DNA of 64,000 nt from Corynebacterium glaucum (GCF_030408855.1 NZ_CP047358.1:1426001-1490000), one strand, 5' to 3'; numbered from the stretch's first letter, positions 9,276-18,298 are shown. Made by a program: numbers and translations. Notes: generated from the letters alone by a model not told the origin.

Positions 9276-10046
9276 ATGACCAAGGTGGCAGTGGGAAACA
9301 ATCTCGGCGCAGGTGTCGACGTCGGAGGATCAGGCATCAAGGGCGCGATCGTGGACCTCGATACCGGCGAGTTCGTCTCGGAACGGGTCAAGATCACCAC
9401 GCCGAAACCCGCGACACCGGAAGCTGTCGCAGAGACGGTTGCGGAAGTCCTCCGTCAGCTCGAATGGGACGGCCCGGTGGGAATCGCGCTTCCGTCAGTG
9501 ATCAAGCACCAGGTGGCCATGACCGCAGCGAACATCGACCCCTCATGGATCGGCACCAACGTGCACGAACTGCTCACCCACCAGCTTGGCGGCCGCGAGA
9601 TCGCAGTGCTCAACGACGCGGACGCCGCAGGTCTCGCCGAGGTCGCTTTCGGCGAAGCCGACGCCAAGCAAGGCGCCGTCATCTTCCTCACCTTCGGCAC
9701 AGGCATCGGCTCGGCCTTCTTCGCTGAAGGCAAGCTGTTCCCCAACACAGAACTGGGACATTTGCTTATCGACGGCACGGAGTGCGAGCACATGGCTTCC
9801 TCCGCCGTCAAGGACGCAGAAGACCTGAGCTACAAAAAGTGGGCCAAGCGCGTCGATCTCGTGCTGAAAGAATACGACCGACTGTTCAACCCCACTGCGT
9901 TCATTGTGGGCGGCGGAATTTCCCGTAAGGCGGAGAAATGGGTCCCGGAGCTCACCGTTCACGTGCCGGTGATTGCTGCCAGGCTTCGCAACCGGGCGGG
10001 CATCGTGGGCGCAGCTATGGCAGCGCACGAGCATGTTGCTCCGTAA
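9276..10046 (+). CDS. ppgK: Polyphosphate glucokinase
   Basis: 256 residues of the ROK sugar-kinase fold. The N-terminal phosphate loop reads [15 protein letters not shown], the catalytic region [17 protein letters not shown], and the second phosphate motif [12 protein letters not shown] followed by ELGHLLIDG. The order and length match actinobacterial PPGK, which phosphorylates glucose with polyphosphate or ATP. This supplies non-PTS glucose-6-phosphate, which is of interest because the fructose PTS locus in this window lacks enzyme I. The start is the ATG preceded by a leaderless-type -10. Confidence 0.93.
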   Translation: MTKVAVGNNLGAGVDVGGSGIKGAIVDLDTGEFVSERVKITTPKPATPEAVAETVAEVLRQLEWDGPVGIALPSVIKHQVAMTAANIDPSWIGTNVHELLTHQLGGREIAVLNDADAAGLAEVAFGEADAKQGAVIFLTFGTGIGSAFFAEGKLFPNTELGHLLIDGTECEHMASSAVKDAEDLSYKKWAKRVDLVLKEYDRLFNPTAFIVGGGISRKAEKWVPELTVHVPVIAARLRNRAGIVGAAMAAHEHVAP

Positions 10047-10137
10047 CTCTAGGCGGATCAAAGGTGCGTCGATAAGCAAACTGCTCTTCTGGCCGAGCTA
10101 CGGTGGGGCACGGGAATAGAATCCGGCAAACTATTGC

Positions 10138-10143
10138 TATTAT
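10138..10143 (+). promoter_or_regulatory. Extended -10 of the main sigA promoter
   Basis: TGCTATTAT (10135-10143) is an extended -10. Transcription would start near 10150 and give a leader of about 110 nt before the GTG of sigA. A second weaker -10, TAGAAT, lies near 10116. Confidence 0.5.
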
Positions 10144-10160
10144 GGGCGTTCTGAAATATA

Positions 10161-10232
10161 GGGCGTAAGCCCGTACCCTGGTTGGCTAGCACCCATCCAG
10201 GGGGCGCGTCACGGCGAAGACCGTGAGAGCGC
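10161..10232 (+). other. Hairpin-rich sigA leader (possible RNA regulatory element)
   Basis: Three consecutive stems lie in the predicted 5' UTR: GGGC/GCCC (10161-10164 with 10169-10172, GTAA loop), CCCTGG/CCAGGG (10176-10181 with 10197-10202), and GCGC-G-TCACGG / CCGTGA-GA-GCGC (10204-10214 with 10221-10232, CGAAGA loop). No known riboswitch class is recognised. Confidence 0.5.
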
Positions 10233-10262
10233 GGGAAGTATCCGACAGTCGAAAGGGCGTAC

Positions 10263-11759
10263 GTGGTAGCCAGCGAAGCTTCAGGCAACAACCCCGTCGA
10301 TGAGGCGGCGGTGAACGTGTCCGACGGCGCAGCGGAGGCAGTCGGGGCACCGGCGAAGAAAACGGCGAAAAAGACCGCCAAGAAATCCGCCAAGAAAGCG
10401 GTGAAGAAGACGGCGAAAAAAGCCGCAAAGAAGAAGGCCACCAAGAAGACCGCGAAAAAGACGGTGAAGAAGTCAGCCAAGATGGCGGCCTCTACCGAAG
10501 CGCTCGATGGTGGGGACGACGCGCTGGTGGACACCTCCGTTGAGGTTGTCGACGGTTTGGACGACGCTGACGGCATCGAAGGCTCCGAGGAGTCCGGTGA
10601 CATCGATTACGACCCCGAGCTAATCGACGACGAGGAAGAGGACGACTTCGACGACCCGCTCAGCGACGACCTGGGTGACGACGAGTTGGGCGACGACGAA
10701 GCTGAGTCCGACGATGATGAGGACGACGAAGATGGCTCCGAGGAGGATGCCGGAGCTTCCGTCTGGGACATCGAGGAATCGGCGGCACTGCGCCAGGCTC
10801 GTAAGGACGCGCAGCTCACCGCCTCCGCCGACTCCGTGCGTGCGTACCTGAAGCAGATCGGCAAGGTCGCGCTGCTCGATGCCGAGCAGGAGGTCTCCCT
10901 GGCGAAGCGCATCGAGGCCGGCCTGTACGCCCAGTACCGGCTTGATGAGATGCAACGCGCAACCGAAGATGGCGACAAGGAGGCGAAACTCACGCCGGCG
11001 CTGAAGCGTGACCTGCGCGCGGTGGCACGCGATGGCCGCAAGGCAAAGAACCACCTCTTGGAGGCAAACCTGCGTCTAGTGGTGTCGTTGGCAAAGCGCT
11101 ACACCGGCCGCGGTATGGCGTTCCTGGACTTGATCCAGGAAGGCAACCTGGGCCTGATCCGCGCGGTGGAGAAGTTCGACTACTCAAAGGGCTACAAGTT
11201 CTCCACCTACGCCACCTGGTGGATCCGCCAGGCGATTACCCGTGCAATGGCGGACCAGGCACGCACTATCCGCATTCCGGTGCACATGGTCGAGGTGATC
11301 AACAAGCTTGGCCGCATCCAGCGCGAGCTGTTGCAGGACCTGGGGCGCGAACCGACGCCGCTGGAGCTGGCCAAGGAAATGGACATCACCGAGGAGAAGG
11401 TCCTCGAGATCCAGCAGTACGCTCGCGAGCCGATCTCCCTCGACCAGACGATCGGCGATGAGGGCGACAGCCAGCTCGGCGATTTCATCGAAGACTCGGA
11501 AGCGGTCGTCGCGGTCGATGCCGTGTCGTTCACGCTCCTCCAGGATCAGCTGCAGGATGTGCTGCACACGCTCTCCGAGCGCGAGGCAGGCGTTGTGCGT
11601 TTGCGCTTCGGGCTTACCGACGGCATGCCGCGGACGCTGGACGAGATAGGTCAGGTCTACGGCGTGACCCGTGAACGCATTCGCCAGATTGAATCGAAGA
11701 CGATGTCGAAGCTGCGCCACCCGTCTCGCTCGCAGGTGCTGCGCGACTACCTGGACTAG
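10263..11759 (+). CDS. sigA: Primary RNA polymerase sigma factor SigA
   Basis: 498 residues from GTG 10263, with a GAAAGGG ribosome-binding site. Residues about 30-75 are a lysine/alanine-rich repeat (KKTAKK units) resembling eukaryotic histone H1 tails. Residues about 80-165 are very acidic. Conserved sigma-70 regions follow: 1.2 ([18 protein letters not shown]), 2 ([48 protein letters not shown]), 3 ([19 protein letters not shown]) and 4 ([20 protein letters not shown]). The last ~300 residues match mycobacterial SigA very closely from memory. It directs housekeeping transcription. Confidence 0.97.
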   Translation: MVASEASGNNPVDEAAVNVSDGAAEAVGAPAKKTAKKTAKKSAKKAVKKTAKKAAKKKATKKTAKKTVKKSAKMAASTEALDGGDDALVDTSVEVVDGLDDADGIEGSEESGDIDYDPELIDDEEEDDFDDPLSDDLGDDELGDDEAESDDDEDDEDGSEEDAGASVWDIEESAALRQARKDAQLTASADSVRAYLKQIGKVALLDAEQEVSLAKRIEAGLYAQYRLDEMQRATEDGDKEAKLTPALKRDLRAVARDGRKAKNHLLEANLRLVVSLAKRYTGRGMAFLDLIQEGNLGLIRAVEKFDYSKGYKFSTYATWWIRQAITRAMADQARTIRIPVHMVEVINKLGRIQRELLQDLGREPTPLELAKEMDITEEKVLEIQQYAREPISLDQTIGDEGDSQLGDFIEDSEAVVAVDAVSFTLLQDQLQDVLHTLSEREAGVVRLRFGLTDGMPRTLDEIGQVYGVTRERIRQIESKTMSKLRHPSRSQVLRDYLD

Positions 11760-11785
11760 GCAGCAGGCCTGCGGTAGCTACATTG

Positions 11786-11816
11786 AAGGGCCCCGGTGTC
11801 AATCCGGGGCCCTTTC
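11786..11816. terminator. Strong bidirectional terminator between sigA and the DUF4190 gene
   Basis: An 11-bp perfect stem AAGGGCCCCGG/CCGGGGCCCTT (11786-11796 with 11804-11814), 7-nt loop TGTCAAT, T-run on the plus strand. It lies between convergent genes and can work in both directions. Confidence 0.85.
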
Positions 11817-11823
11817 GGAACTT

Positions 11824-12393
11824 CTACTTCGGGAAGTTGGGGTTATTCTCCAGCTCTCGCTCCAGACATTCTTCCAACGCCTTATTGTCTCCGACGTATT
11901 GCTCGCAGGCCTCGACGACTCCGCTGTCCACCAGATCCTGCGCAATCTTCACGCCTAAGACCATGAGGATGACGGAAACCACGGTCGCAATGATGCCCGT
12001 CACCAGACCGCCGATGGCGAAACCCCGGCGCGAAGTCTGCACCCCGTACTGGTTTGTTTCTTCGATCGCCTTAGCCCGTCGCATGCCCATCACGCCGAGC
12101 ACGATGGCCACCAATCCGAGCACGATAGCTAGCGGGAAGAACAGCACAATGAAGACGAGGCCGATAATGCCGACGATGAGCGAGGCAAGCGCCAGGTTGT
12201 TGACCTGCTGCGGCACCGCCTGTCCACCGAAGGCGCCAGGCTGGCCGTATGACTGCTCGCCGTAGTAAGGCTGCCCGTAGTCGGCTTTGTCGAACCCGGA
12301 CTGGCCCGAGTCGTAGGCCGAGTACCCCTCCGGATGGTTGAACCCGGAAGGATCCGGCCCATCGTTGCGACCGCCGTTCGGGTTATACGTCAT
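11824..12393 (-). CDS. DUF4190-like membrane protein
   Basis: 189 residues from the ATG at 12393, with AGAGGT upstream. The first 70 residues are rich in Gly, Tyr, Gln and Pro (repeats of YGQPYYGEQSYGQPG type), a soluble disordered head. Two hydrophobic segments follow (LALASLIVGIIGLVFIVLFF with LAIVLGLVAIVLGVMGM, and GLVTGIIATVVSVILMVLGV), then a short charged tail with two cysteines. This is the common actinobacterial DUF4190 architecture; members are thought to be envelope-associated, but no activity is known. It terminates against sigA. Confidence 0.75.
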   Translation of the reverse strand: MTYNPNGGRNDGPDPSGFNHPEGYSAYDSGQSGFDKADYGQPYYGEQSYGQPGAFGGQAVPQQVNNLALASLIVGIIGLVFIVLFFPLAIVLGLVAIVLGVMGMRRAKAIEETNQYGVQTSRRGFAIGGLVTGIIATVVSVILMVLGVKIAQDLVDSGVVEACEQYVGDNKALEECLERELENNPNFPK

Positions 12394-12459
12394 AGCGAAC
12401 CTCTCGTGTTGTTTGTAAAAAGTGTGCCCCATCGTACATGTGGAGGCACCGAGCCCCGT

Positions 12460-14247
12460 TCACCAGTCGCGGAGGTAGGCGATGCGCTCGCGCAGCTGCT
12501 CGGCGTTACACAGGGCAGTCGGCGGACCACCGCACGCTTTGCGGGCCTCGGTATGAATCGCACCGTGGGGCCTGCCAGTCTTGCCTGCAACGATAGCTAC
12601 CCGGGCGTTGAGTTCCTTGCGCAGTTGAGGAATCTCCTCGGCAGCACTCACTGGAGCGGCGCCCCCTGCGCTGGCGGAGGCGAGGATGTCTCCACTCGAT
12701 CCAGCGGCTTGACCGGGTGCCGGCTCCCCCAGCACCTTGGCCCTCTCCCGAGCTTCGCGTTCAGCGGCCTTCCGGGCACGCTCCTCGGCCTCCCGGGCAT
12801 CGAGCTGGTCGCTCTGGCGCTTGCGCAACAGCGTCATCACCTGCTCCGCGTCTAACAACCCAGGCAGACCAAGGAAATCCTGTTCCTCCTCAGAGCCGGC
12901 CACTGTCGGGGTGCCGTAAGTCGAGCCGTCGAAAATCAGCGAATCGAGCTCTGCCGACGCACCGATGGCTTGGTAATTCGGCTCCTCATCGGGCTCGTTC
13001 TGGGTGCGGTTCGCTTGCTCGAGCAGCTCATCCGACCAGCCCGATTCGCGGTGTGGTTTGCCCAGCACGTGGTCGCGGGAGACCTCCATGTCCTCTGCGA
13101 GGCGGAGCAGCACCGGCACCGACGGCAAGAACACGGACGCAGACTCGCCCGGCATGCGCGAACGCACAAATCGGCCGATGGCCTGCGCGAAGAACAGCGG
13201 GGTCGACGCAGAGGTGGCGTACACCCCCACCGCAAGGCGCGGCACGTCCACGCCTTCGGAAACCATGCGCACCGCCACCATCCATTCGGTGGTGGATTGG
13301 GAAAACTCGTCGATGCGCTCTGAGGCACCGGCTTCGTCGGAAAGCACCACCGTGACCGGCGTCGAACTCAAGCGTTCGAGGATGCGCGCATACGCGCGCG
13401 CCGTGGTCTTGTTGGTGGCAATCACCAGCCCGCCTGCATCGGGCATGTTTGTGCGAACCTTTTGCAGGCGGGTGTGCGCGGCGGTGAGCACCGCGGCGAT
13501 CCAATCACCTTTCGGGTCGAGCGCGGTGCGCCACGCCTTCGCAGTCTGCTCCGGGTTCAGGGGCTCGCCGAGGCGCGCGGAGTATTCCTCGCCGGCGGAG
13601 TCGCGCCACTGAGCTTCGCCGGAGTAAGCCAGGAACACCACCGGGCGCACGACACCGTCACGCAGCGCTTCGGCGTAGCCGTAGGTGTAGTCCGACTGGG
13701 ACACCAGATGGCCTTCGCCGTCCTCGTCGTAGCGCACAAACGGGATCTGCGAATCGTCCGAGCGAAACGGAGTACCCGTGAGTGCGAGGCGATGCTCCAC
13801 GTCGTTGTACGCCTCGTAGACACCGTCGCCCCAGCTCTTGGAGTCGCCTGCGTGGTGGATCTCATCCAAGATGACCAGGGTGCGCCGCGCCGATGCCACC
13901 GCGTGGTGCTTGAACGGATGCATGCCCACCTGCGCGTAGGTGACCACGATGCCGTCGTAGGCAGCATTCACCGCGGAGGAATTGGTGAAGTTCGGATCCA
14001 GGGAGAGCCCGAAGCGCTTGGCCGCGTCAGACCACTGGTGCTTCAGGTGCTCCGTCGGCACCACCACGATCACGCGCTGGACAGCCTTGGTTTCCACCAA
14101 CCGGCTGGCAAGGGTCAAGGCAAACGTCGTCTTACCCGCGCCCGGGGTCGCCACTGCGAGGAAGTCTCGCGGCATCTCCGCCAAAAATGCGTCGAGGGCC
14201 TCCTGCTGCCACGCACGCAGCTGAGGCCCTGCACTGGGCACAGTCAC
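12460..14247 (-). CDS. DEAH-box superfamily 2 helicase with charged C-terminal tail
   Basis: 595 residues. Walker A is ATPGAGKTTFA, motif II DEIHHAGD, motif III LALTGTPFRSDD, and the second RecA-like domain ends with FAQAIGRFVRSRMPG (motif VI-like). The last ~110 residues are Ala/Glu/Arg-rich, probably helical, ending in a small conserved-looking segment (GKTGRPHGAIHTEARKACGG). This is not a RecG, RecQ or UvrB type; it resembles an actinobacterial DEAD/DEAH protein usually placed near sigA. The GTG start overlaps the DUF3039 stop as GTGA, so the two are translationally coupled and may act together. Substrate unknown. Confidence 0.85.
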   Translation of the reverse strand: MTVPSAGPQLRAWQQEALDAFLAEMPRDFLAVATPGAGKTTFALTLASRLVETKAVQRVIVVVPTEHLKHQWSDAAKRFGLSLDPNFTNSSAVNAAYDGIVVTYAQVGMHPFKHHAVASARRTLVILDEIHHAGDSKSWGDGVYEAYNDVEHRLALTGTPFRSDDSQIPFVRYDEDGEGHLVSQSDYTYGYAEALRDGVVRPVVFLAYSGEAQWRDSAGEEYSARLGEPLNPEQTAKAWRTALDPKGDWIAAVLTAAHTRLQKVRTNMPDAGGLVIATNKTTARAYARILERLSSTPVTVVLSDEAGASERIDEFSQSTTEWMVAVRMVSEGVDVPRLAVGVYATSASTPLFFAQAIGRFVRSRMPGESASVFLPSVPVLLRLAEDMEVSRDHVLGKPHRESGWSDELLEQANRTQNEPDEEPNYQAIGASAELDSLIFDGSTYGTPTVAGSEEEQDFLGLPGLLDAEQVMTLLRKRQSDQLDAREAEERARKAAEREARERAKVLGEPAPGQAAGSSGDILASASAGGAAPVSAAEEIPQLRKELNARVAIVAGKTGRPHGAIHTEARKACGGPPTALCNAEQLRERIAYLRDW

Positions 14248-14498
14248 CGCCGGCGCAACCCCTTGTAAATGCGCTCGCACTCGGCGCACACCGGTGAACC
14301 CGGTTTCGCCTGCTTCTTCACCGGAAACGTTTCCCCGCACAGTGCGACGACCATCTTGCCCGAGATAGCGGAATCCACGATCTGATCCTTCTTCACGTAG
14401 TGGAAGAACTTCGGGGTTCCGTCGTCGGTGGTTGACGCTGAATCTTCCCGTAGGTCGGTACGCTCAAGAGTCTTCGTCGTCGTTTTCACGCCTCCCAT
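14244..14498 (-). CDS. DUF3039 small cysteine-containing protein
   Basis: About 84 residues. The conserved DUF3039 core is plain: TLERTDLRED, then DDGTPKFFHYVKKDQIVDS, ALCGETFPV and SPVCAECERIYKGLRRR. Three cysteines (one in LCGE, a CxxC in CAEC) could bind a metal. The start is uncertain: ATGs at 14501 and 14498 and a GTG at 14489 are in frame; the GTG has GGGAGG only 1 nt away, so an ATG is more likely. It is coupled to the helicase downstream by a 4-nt overlap. Confidence 0.8.
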   Translation of the reverse strand: MGGVKTTTKTLERTDLREDSASTTDDGTPKFFHYVKKDQIVDSAISGKMVVALCGETFPVKKQAKPGSPVCAECERIYKGLRRR

Positions 14499-14535
14499 CA
14501 TGCACCACAACTCGCCGGAACTTAAGCCGGAGGGC

Positions 14536-14541
14536 TACCCT
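14536..14541 (+). promoter_or_regulatory. -10 hexamer of a leaderless promoter for the DUF3099 gene
   Basis: TACCCT, 8 nt upstream of the ATG at 14550. Confidence 0.45.
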
Positions 14542-14549
14542 CGGAGACC

Positions 14550-15005
14550 ATGAGCGCTGCGGATGGACATTTCGACGACCCGAACACGGTCGACGTGGAT
14601 GCGGAACTGCCCGCGTCGCGCAAAACCCGCCGCAGGCGAACCCAGCGCGCATTGATCACCGATGCACAGCACACCCCAGAACAGAACCGCCGCAGTCGCG
14701 AGATGCAGTACGCGATCTTGCAGGGCCTGCGCCTGCCGTTTATCGCGCTTGCGCTGCTTTCCGGGTTCGTGTTCGACAACTGGTGGATCGCTGCAGTTCT
14801 GTTCACTATCTCGGTGCCGCTGCCGTGGATTTCCGTCATGATCGCCAACGGCCAGGGCGAGGTCCGCGATTCACGCCAGAAGAACGTCTACAAGCCCGCG
14901 GCCGCACGCGAGGCCATGCGCCTTGAAGCTGCCCGCCAGGCGCAGCTCGAAGCGGATGGGCCTGCAGACCGCCCCACTATCATCGACCACGACGATTTGC
15001 CTTAA
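14550..15005 (+). CDS. DUF3099 membrane protein
   Basis: 151 residues. A basic stretch (RKTRRRRTQRALITDAQ) precedes two closely spaced hydrophobic helices (LRLPFIALALLSGFVFDNWW and IAAVLFTISVPLPWISVMI), then a helical charged tail. The motif ALITDAQ followed by a helical hairpin is typical of DUF3099. Predicted inner-membrane protein of unknown role. The methyltransferase gene begins 22 nt downstream. Confidence 0.8.
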   Translation: MSAADGHFDDPNTVDVDAELPASRKTRRRRTQRALITDAQHTPEQNRRSREMQYAILQGLRLPFIALALLSGFVFDNWWIAAVLFTISVPLPWISVMIANGQGEVRDSRQKNVYKPAAAREAMRLEAARQAQLEADGPADRPTIIDHDDLP

Positions 15006-15027
15006 TCCCTGGCCAGAAGGATCCGCC

Positions 15028-16590
15028 TTGTCTCATCCCACCCCGAAACCGCAGGTCATGCGGGATCTCGTCGATATCCTCACCGCAGCCAACTTCACGG
15101 CGGACGGCATCGCCGCTCATCTCGGACCGGATGCCACCGAGGCCCTTTACCGCGGCGAACCAGGCGTCGTCCTCGCCGCCACCCACGCCGGCACGCAGCT
15201 TGACGGGCTCATCCGCTTCTTCCTCCTGCGTCGCCCACTGCCAGGAGACCAGGTTGCAGATCTGCTCGGCTCAAGGCTTGCACTTTCGCTTATCGACGAC
15301 TCTTTGATCCGCGACACCCCCTCCGGCGATCTGGAGGTGGCGTTCGACGTGCGTCCCCACGTCGTTGCCGGCCACGACCGCATCGTCGTCTCGGACTGCG
15401 ATGCCTCTGTGACCGACCTCGTTCCGGGCCACGACCATGTGCTCGGCGTCGGCGCCGCGTCGCTTTCTCTATTGGCCGCTACCCCACTGTCCCCTGTCGA
15501 AACCGTCCTCGACCTGGGCACCGGTTCCGGGGTACAGGCGCTCGCGCAGGCGGATGCCGCGGAGCGCGTGGTGGCGACCGACATTCACCAGCGAGCGCTT
15601 GAACTCGCGAAAGTGAATCTGGCGGCTAACGGCATAGGAAACGTCGAACTTCGACAGGGGGCATGGTTCGAGCCCGTGGCCGATGAGCGTTTCGACCGGA
15701 TCGTGGCCAACCCGCCGTTCGTCGTCGGTCTGCCGGAGGTGGGCCACGTCTACCGCGATTCCGGGCTCTCACTTGACGGCGCAACTGAGCTCGTCGTCGG
15801 AGAGGCGTGCAACCATCTCGCGGCTGATGGCACCGCATGCATCCTCGGTGCGTGGGTGCACACCTTGGACGAGCCATGGCAGTCCCGAGTCGCCGGCTGG
15901 GTTCCTTCCACCGGAGTGAGCGCGTGGGTCCTGCAGCGTGATGTAGTGGACCCCGGGATGTACGTGTCCACTTGGTTGAAGGACGAATCGCTCGACCCGC
16001 GCTCGCGCGAGGCTATAAAGCGTACCGAAGCTTGGCTTTCTCATTTCAACGAGCATCACGTGCACGCCATCGGCTTCGGCTGGGTCTTTATCCGGGACAT
16101 CGGCGATGCACCGTCCGAGGTCACCGCTGAGGAGTTGCGTCATCCGTTCAGCGACCCACTGGGACCGGAAGTGGAGGAATACTTCCTGCGAGCTGGGTGG
16201 TTGCGCGGCCGAAGCGCTGACGAGCTGCTCGACTCCACCTTTGTAGTACGCCCTGGAGTCGCCCTCGAAGAAGTAAGCCTTGCGGATACCTCGGCGGGGA
16301 TCGGATTCACACGCGAAGTCACCCGAGTCAGCCGAACCGACGGCCCGAGGTTCTCCCATAAAATTGACGCCGGAGTGCGCGCGGTGCTCGCAGGACTCCA
16401 CCCTCAGGGGCTATCGCTTCGAGATGTCGTCGGTCTTTTCGCCGCGTCCCGTTCCATGACATCGGAGAACCAGCTGCAGGGACTCGAGGCCACTGCGGTG
16501 GCAGCCATCGTGGATTTGATCAGACATGGCATCGTGGTCCCTGCGGAGATCGCCGAGGTGATTTCTCCGACAACCCAGCGGAAGGAATAG
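15028..16590 (+). CDS. SAM-dependent methyltransferase, HemK/PrmC-like catalytic core
   Basis: 520 residues from a TTG at 15028; AGAAGG lies 7-8 nt upstream, which decides this start. After an N-terminal helical region, the Rossmann core shows VLDLGTGSGVQALAQA (SAM motif I), VVATDIHQRALELAKVN (motif II) and RIVANPPFVVG, the NPPF motif of N-methyltransferases acting on amide or amine groups. The C-terminal 200 residues form an extra domain with no motif I know. Such DUF7059-type proteins are typical of actinobacteria. A glutamine or base N-methylation role is possible, but the substrate is unknown. The dtd gene begins 3 nt after its stop. Confidence 0.83.
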   Translation: MSHPTPKPQVMRDLVDILTAANFTADGIAAHLGPDATEALYRGEPGVVLAATHAGTQLDGLIRFFLLRRPLPGDQVADLLGSRLALSLIDDSLIRDTPSGDLEVAFDVRPHVVAGHDRIVVSDCDASVTDLVPGHDHVLGVGAASLSLLAATPLSPVETVLDLGTGSGVQALAQADAAERVVATDIHQRALELAKVNLAANGIGNVELRQGAWFEPVADERFDRIVANPPFVVGLPEVGHVYRDSGLSLDGATELVVGEACNHLAADGTACILGAWVHTLDEPWQSRVAGWVPSTGVSAWVLQRDVVDPGMYVSTWLKDESLDPRSREAIKRTEAWLSHFNEHHVHAIGFGWVFIRDIGDAPSEVTAEELRHPFSDPLGPEVEEYFLRAGWLRGRSADELLDSTFVVRPGVALEEVSLADTSAGIGFTREVTRVSRTDGPRFSHKIDAGVRAVLAGLHPQGLSLRDVVGLFAASRSMTSENQLQGLEATAVAAIVDLIRHGIVVPAEIAEVISPTTQRKE

Positions 16591-16593
16591 AAG

Positions 16594-17028
16594 ATGAAGG
16601 CGGTACTCACACGAGTTTCACGCGCGTCGGTCACCGTAGATGGCGAGACGGTTGGGGCTATCGAGTGTCCGGAGACTGGCGGCGTGCTCGCCCTCGTCGG
16701 TGTAGGGGCGGATGACGACGCTTCCTCCTGGGAGACCATGGCGCGCAAGATAGCTGAGCTACGCATTCTTGAAGGCGAGCGCTCCGTTGTCGACGCCGGC
16801 GCGCCAGTACTTTTGGTCAGCCAGTTCACGCTCATGGGGCGCACAGCGAAGGGCCGGCGACCATCGTGGGCAGATGCCGCAGCCGGCGAGGTGGCCGAGC
16901 CGGTGATAGCAAAGATCGCAGACGAGCTCCGCTCGCGTGGTATCCATGTCGAGGAAGGGCGGTTTGGAGCCAAGATGAAGGTGGAAAGCGTGAATGAGGG
17001 TCCCTTTACCGTCGTCGTTGAATCGTGA
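16594..17028 (+). CDS. dtd: D-aminoacyl-tRNA deacylase
   Basis: 144 residues, the full family length. Cross-subunit active-site motifs are present: SQFTL (Ser76 onward) and NEGPFT near the C terminus (the conserved NxGP). The enzyme hydrolyses D-Tyr-tRNA and other D-aminoacyl-tRNAs, recycling mischarged tRNA. The start ATG has GAAGG a few nt upstream, and the gene lies 3 nt from the methyltransferase, so the two form one transcription unit. A D-amino-acid-related function here is worth noting beside the D-amino-acid dehydrogenase-like gene at 25.1 kb, though this gene is universal. Confidence 0.95.
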   Translation: MKAVLTRVSRASVTVDGETVGAIECPETGGVLALVGVGADDDASSWETMARKIAELRILEGERSVVDAGAPVLLVSQFTLMGRTAKGRRPSWADAAAGEVAEPVIAKIADELRSRGIHVEEGRFGAKMKVESVNEGPFTVVVES

Positions 17029-17112
17029 TTAAGCTCACATTTCGCCTCTAGCAGGACTTATATCAGAACGGGTGCGAATCTGAACGCACAACTCACCCGG
17101 AGATGTAACACC

Positions 17113-17141
17113 GGGAACAAATTCGGGACCCAGGGCGTTTA
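17113..17141 (+). promoter_or_regulatory. SigH/SigE-type promoter upstream of sigB
   Basis: GGGAAC at 17113-17118 and CGTTTA at 17136-17141, separated by 17 nt, match the actinobacterial ECF consensus GGGAAC-N(16-18)-CGTT. Predicted start is near 17147, about 50 nt upstream of the sigB ATG. Confidence 0.6.
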
Positions 17142-17156
17142 TTGGGTGGATTCAAA

Positions 17157-17180
17157 AACTCAGTGATCAACTCAGTGATC
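17157..17180. repeat. Direct repeat in the sigB leader
   Basis: The 12-mer AACTCAGTGATC occurs twice back to back just before the GAGGAGG ribosome-binding site of sigB. Confidence 0.7.
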
Positions 17181-17196
17181 GAGGAGGCATCGCCAC

Positions 17197-18189
17197 ATGA
17201 CTCAACCGGATCATGCCAACGCCACGGAGACCGAAGAGGTCGACCGCGGCAGTCGCCGAAATCAGACGAACGACAACCCATCTGCGGATCTGGTTCGTGT
17301 CTATCTGAACGGTATTGGCAAAACTGCGCTTCTCGATGCTGAGGAAGAGGTTGAGCTCGCCCAGCAGATCGAGGTCGGCCTGTACGCCCAGCACTTATTG
17401 GATGATCCGGACGTGGAGCTCACCCGCGCCATGAAGCGCGATTTGAAGATCCTGGCGAAGGAAGGACGCAAAGCTCGCGCTCACCTCCTCGAAGCCAACC
17501 TCCGTCTCGTTGTCTCTCTTGCGAAGCGCTACACCGGCCGTGGGATGCCGCTGCTGGATCTCATCCAAGAAGGCAACTTGGGCTTGATTCGCGCCATGGA
17601 GAAGTTCGACTATTCGAAGGGCTTCAAGTTTTCCACCTACGCCACGTGGTGGATCCGCCAGGCGATTACCCGTGGCATGGCTGACCAGTCACGCACGATC
17701 CGTCTCCCAGTCCACCTTGTGGAGCAGGTCAACAAACTCTCCCGCATCCGTCGCGAGATGTACCAGTCCCTGGGCCGCGAGCCGACGAACGAGGAACTCG
17801 CAGAGGAGTCTGGCATCCCCGAGTCCAAGATCGAGATGCTGCTCCGCCAATCCCGCGACCCGGTGAGCTTGGACATGCCGGTTGGTGCGGACGAGGAAGC
17901 ACCCCTCGGCGACTTTATCGAGGATGCCGAGGCAACTGACGCTGAAGACGCTGTGGTCTCCACCCTGCGCCACGACGATATCGAGGACATCATCAACGGG
18001 CTCGAACAGCGCGAGCAGGATGTGATCCGTTTGCGGTACGGACTGACCGATGGCGTGCCCCGCACGCTTGATCAGATCGGCCGACAGTATGGTCTCTCGC
18101 GCGAGCGAGTCCGTCAGATCGAGCGCGAGGTGATGGCCAAGCTTCGCGTTGGTGATCGCGCCGACCGATTGCGCGATTACGCACTCTAA
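17197..18189 (+). CDS. sigB: Group 2 (principal-like) sigma factor SigB
   Basis: 330 residues, lacking the Lys-rich and acidic N-terminal extensions of SigA. It has sigma regions 1.2 ([20 protein letters not shown]), 2 ([32 protein letters not shown]), 3 ([19 protein letters not shown]) and 4 ([20 protein letters not shown]). In corynebacteria SigB serves transition to stationary phase, low oxygen and stress. The ATG has a strong GAGGAGG site. The ECF-type promoter upstream implies control by a SigH-like factor. Confidence 0.95.
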   Translation: MTQPDHANATETEEVDRGSRRNQTNDNPSADLVRVYLNGIGKTALLDAEEEVELAQQIEVGLYAQHLLDDPDVELTRAMKRDLKILAKEGRKARAHLLEANLRLVVSLAKRYTGRGMPLLDLIQEGNLGLIRAMEKFDYSKGFKFSTYATWWIRQAITRGMADQSRTIRLPVHLVEQVNKLSRIRREMYQSLGREPTNEELAEESGIPESKIEMLLRQSRDPVSLDMPVGADEEAPLGDFIEDAEATDAEDAVVSTLRHDDIEDIINGLEQREQDVIRLRYGLTDGVPRTLDQIGRQYGLSRERVRQIEREVMAKLRVGDRADRLRDYAL

Positions 18190-18203
18190 GCACAAGCAGT
18201 TCT

Positions 18204-18229
18204 GACCCGGTGGCCCCACCGGGTCTTTT
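18204..18229 (+). terminator. Rho-independent terminator of sigB
   Basis: A 9-bp perfect stem GACCCGGTG/CACCGGGTC (18204-18212 with 18217-18225), 4-nt loop, followed by TTTT. Confidence 0.85.
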
Positions 18230-18298
18230 GACGTTCGCAGCGCCCCACCCTGCACTACAGTGGACGCTGTTATTCAAGCCACGGGAAGGAACACTCTC

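Noticed and set aside
18190..18298. DtxR operator near dtxR or elsewhere in the window
   Set aside because: No 19-bp palindrome close to the known DtxR box was found on reading; not reported.
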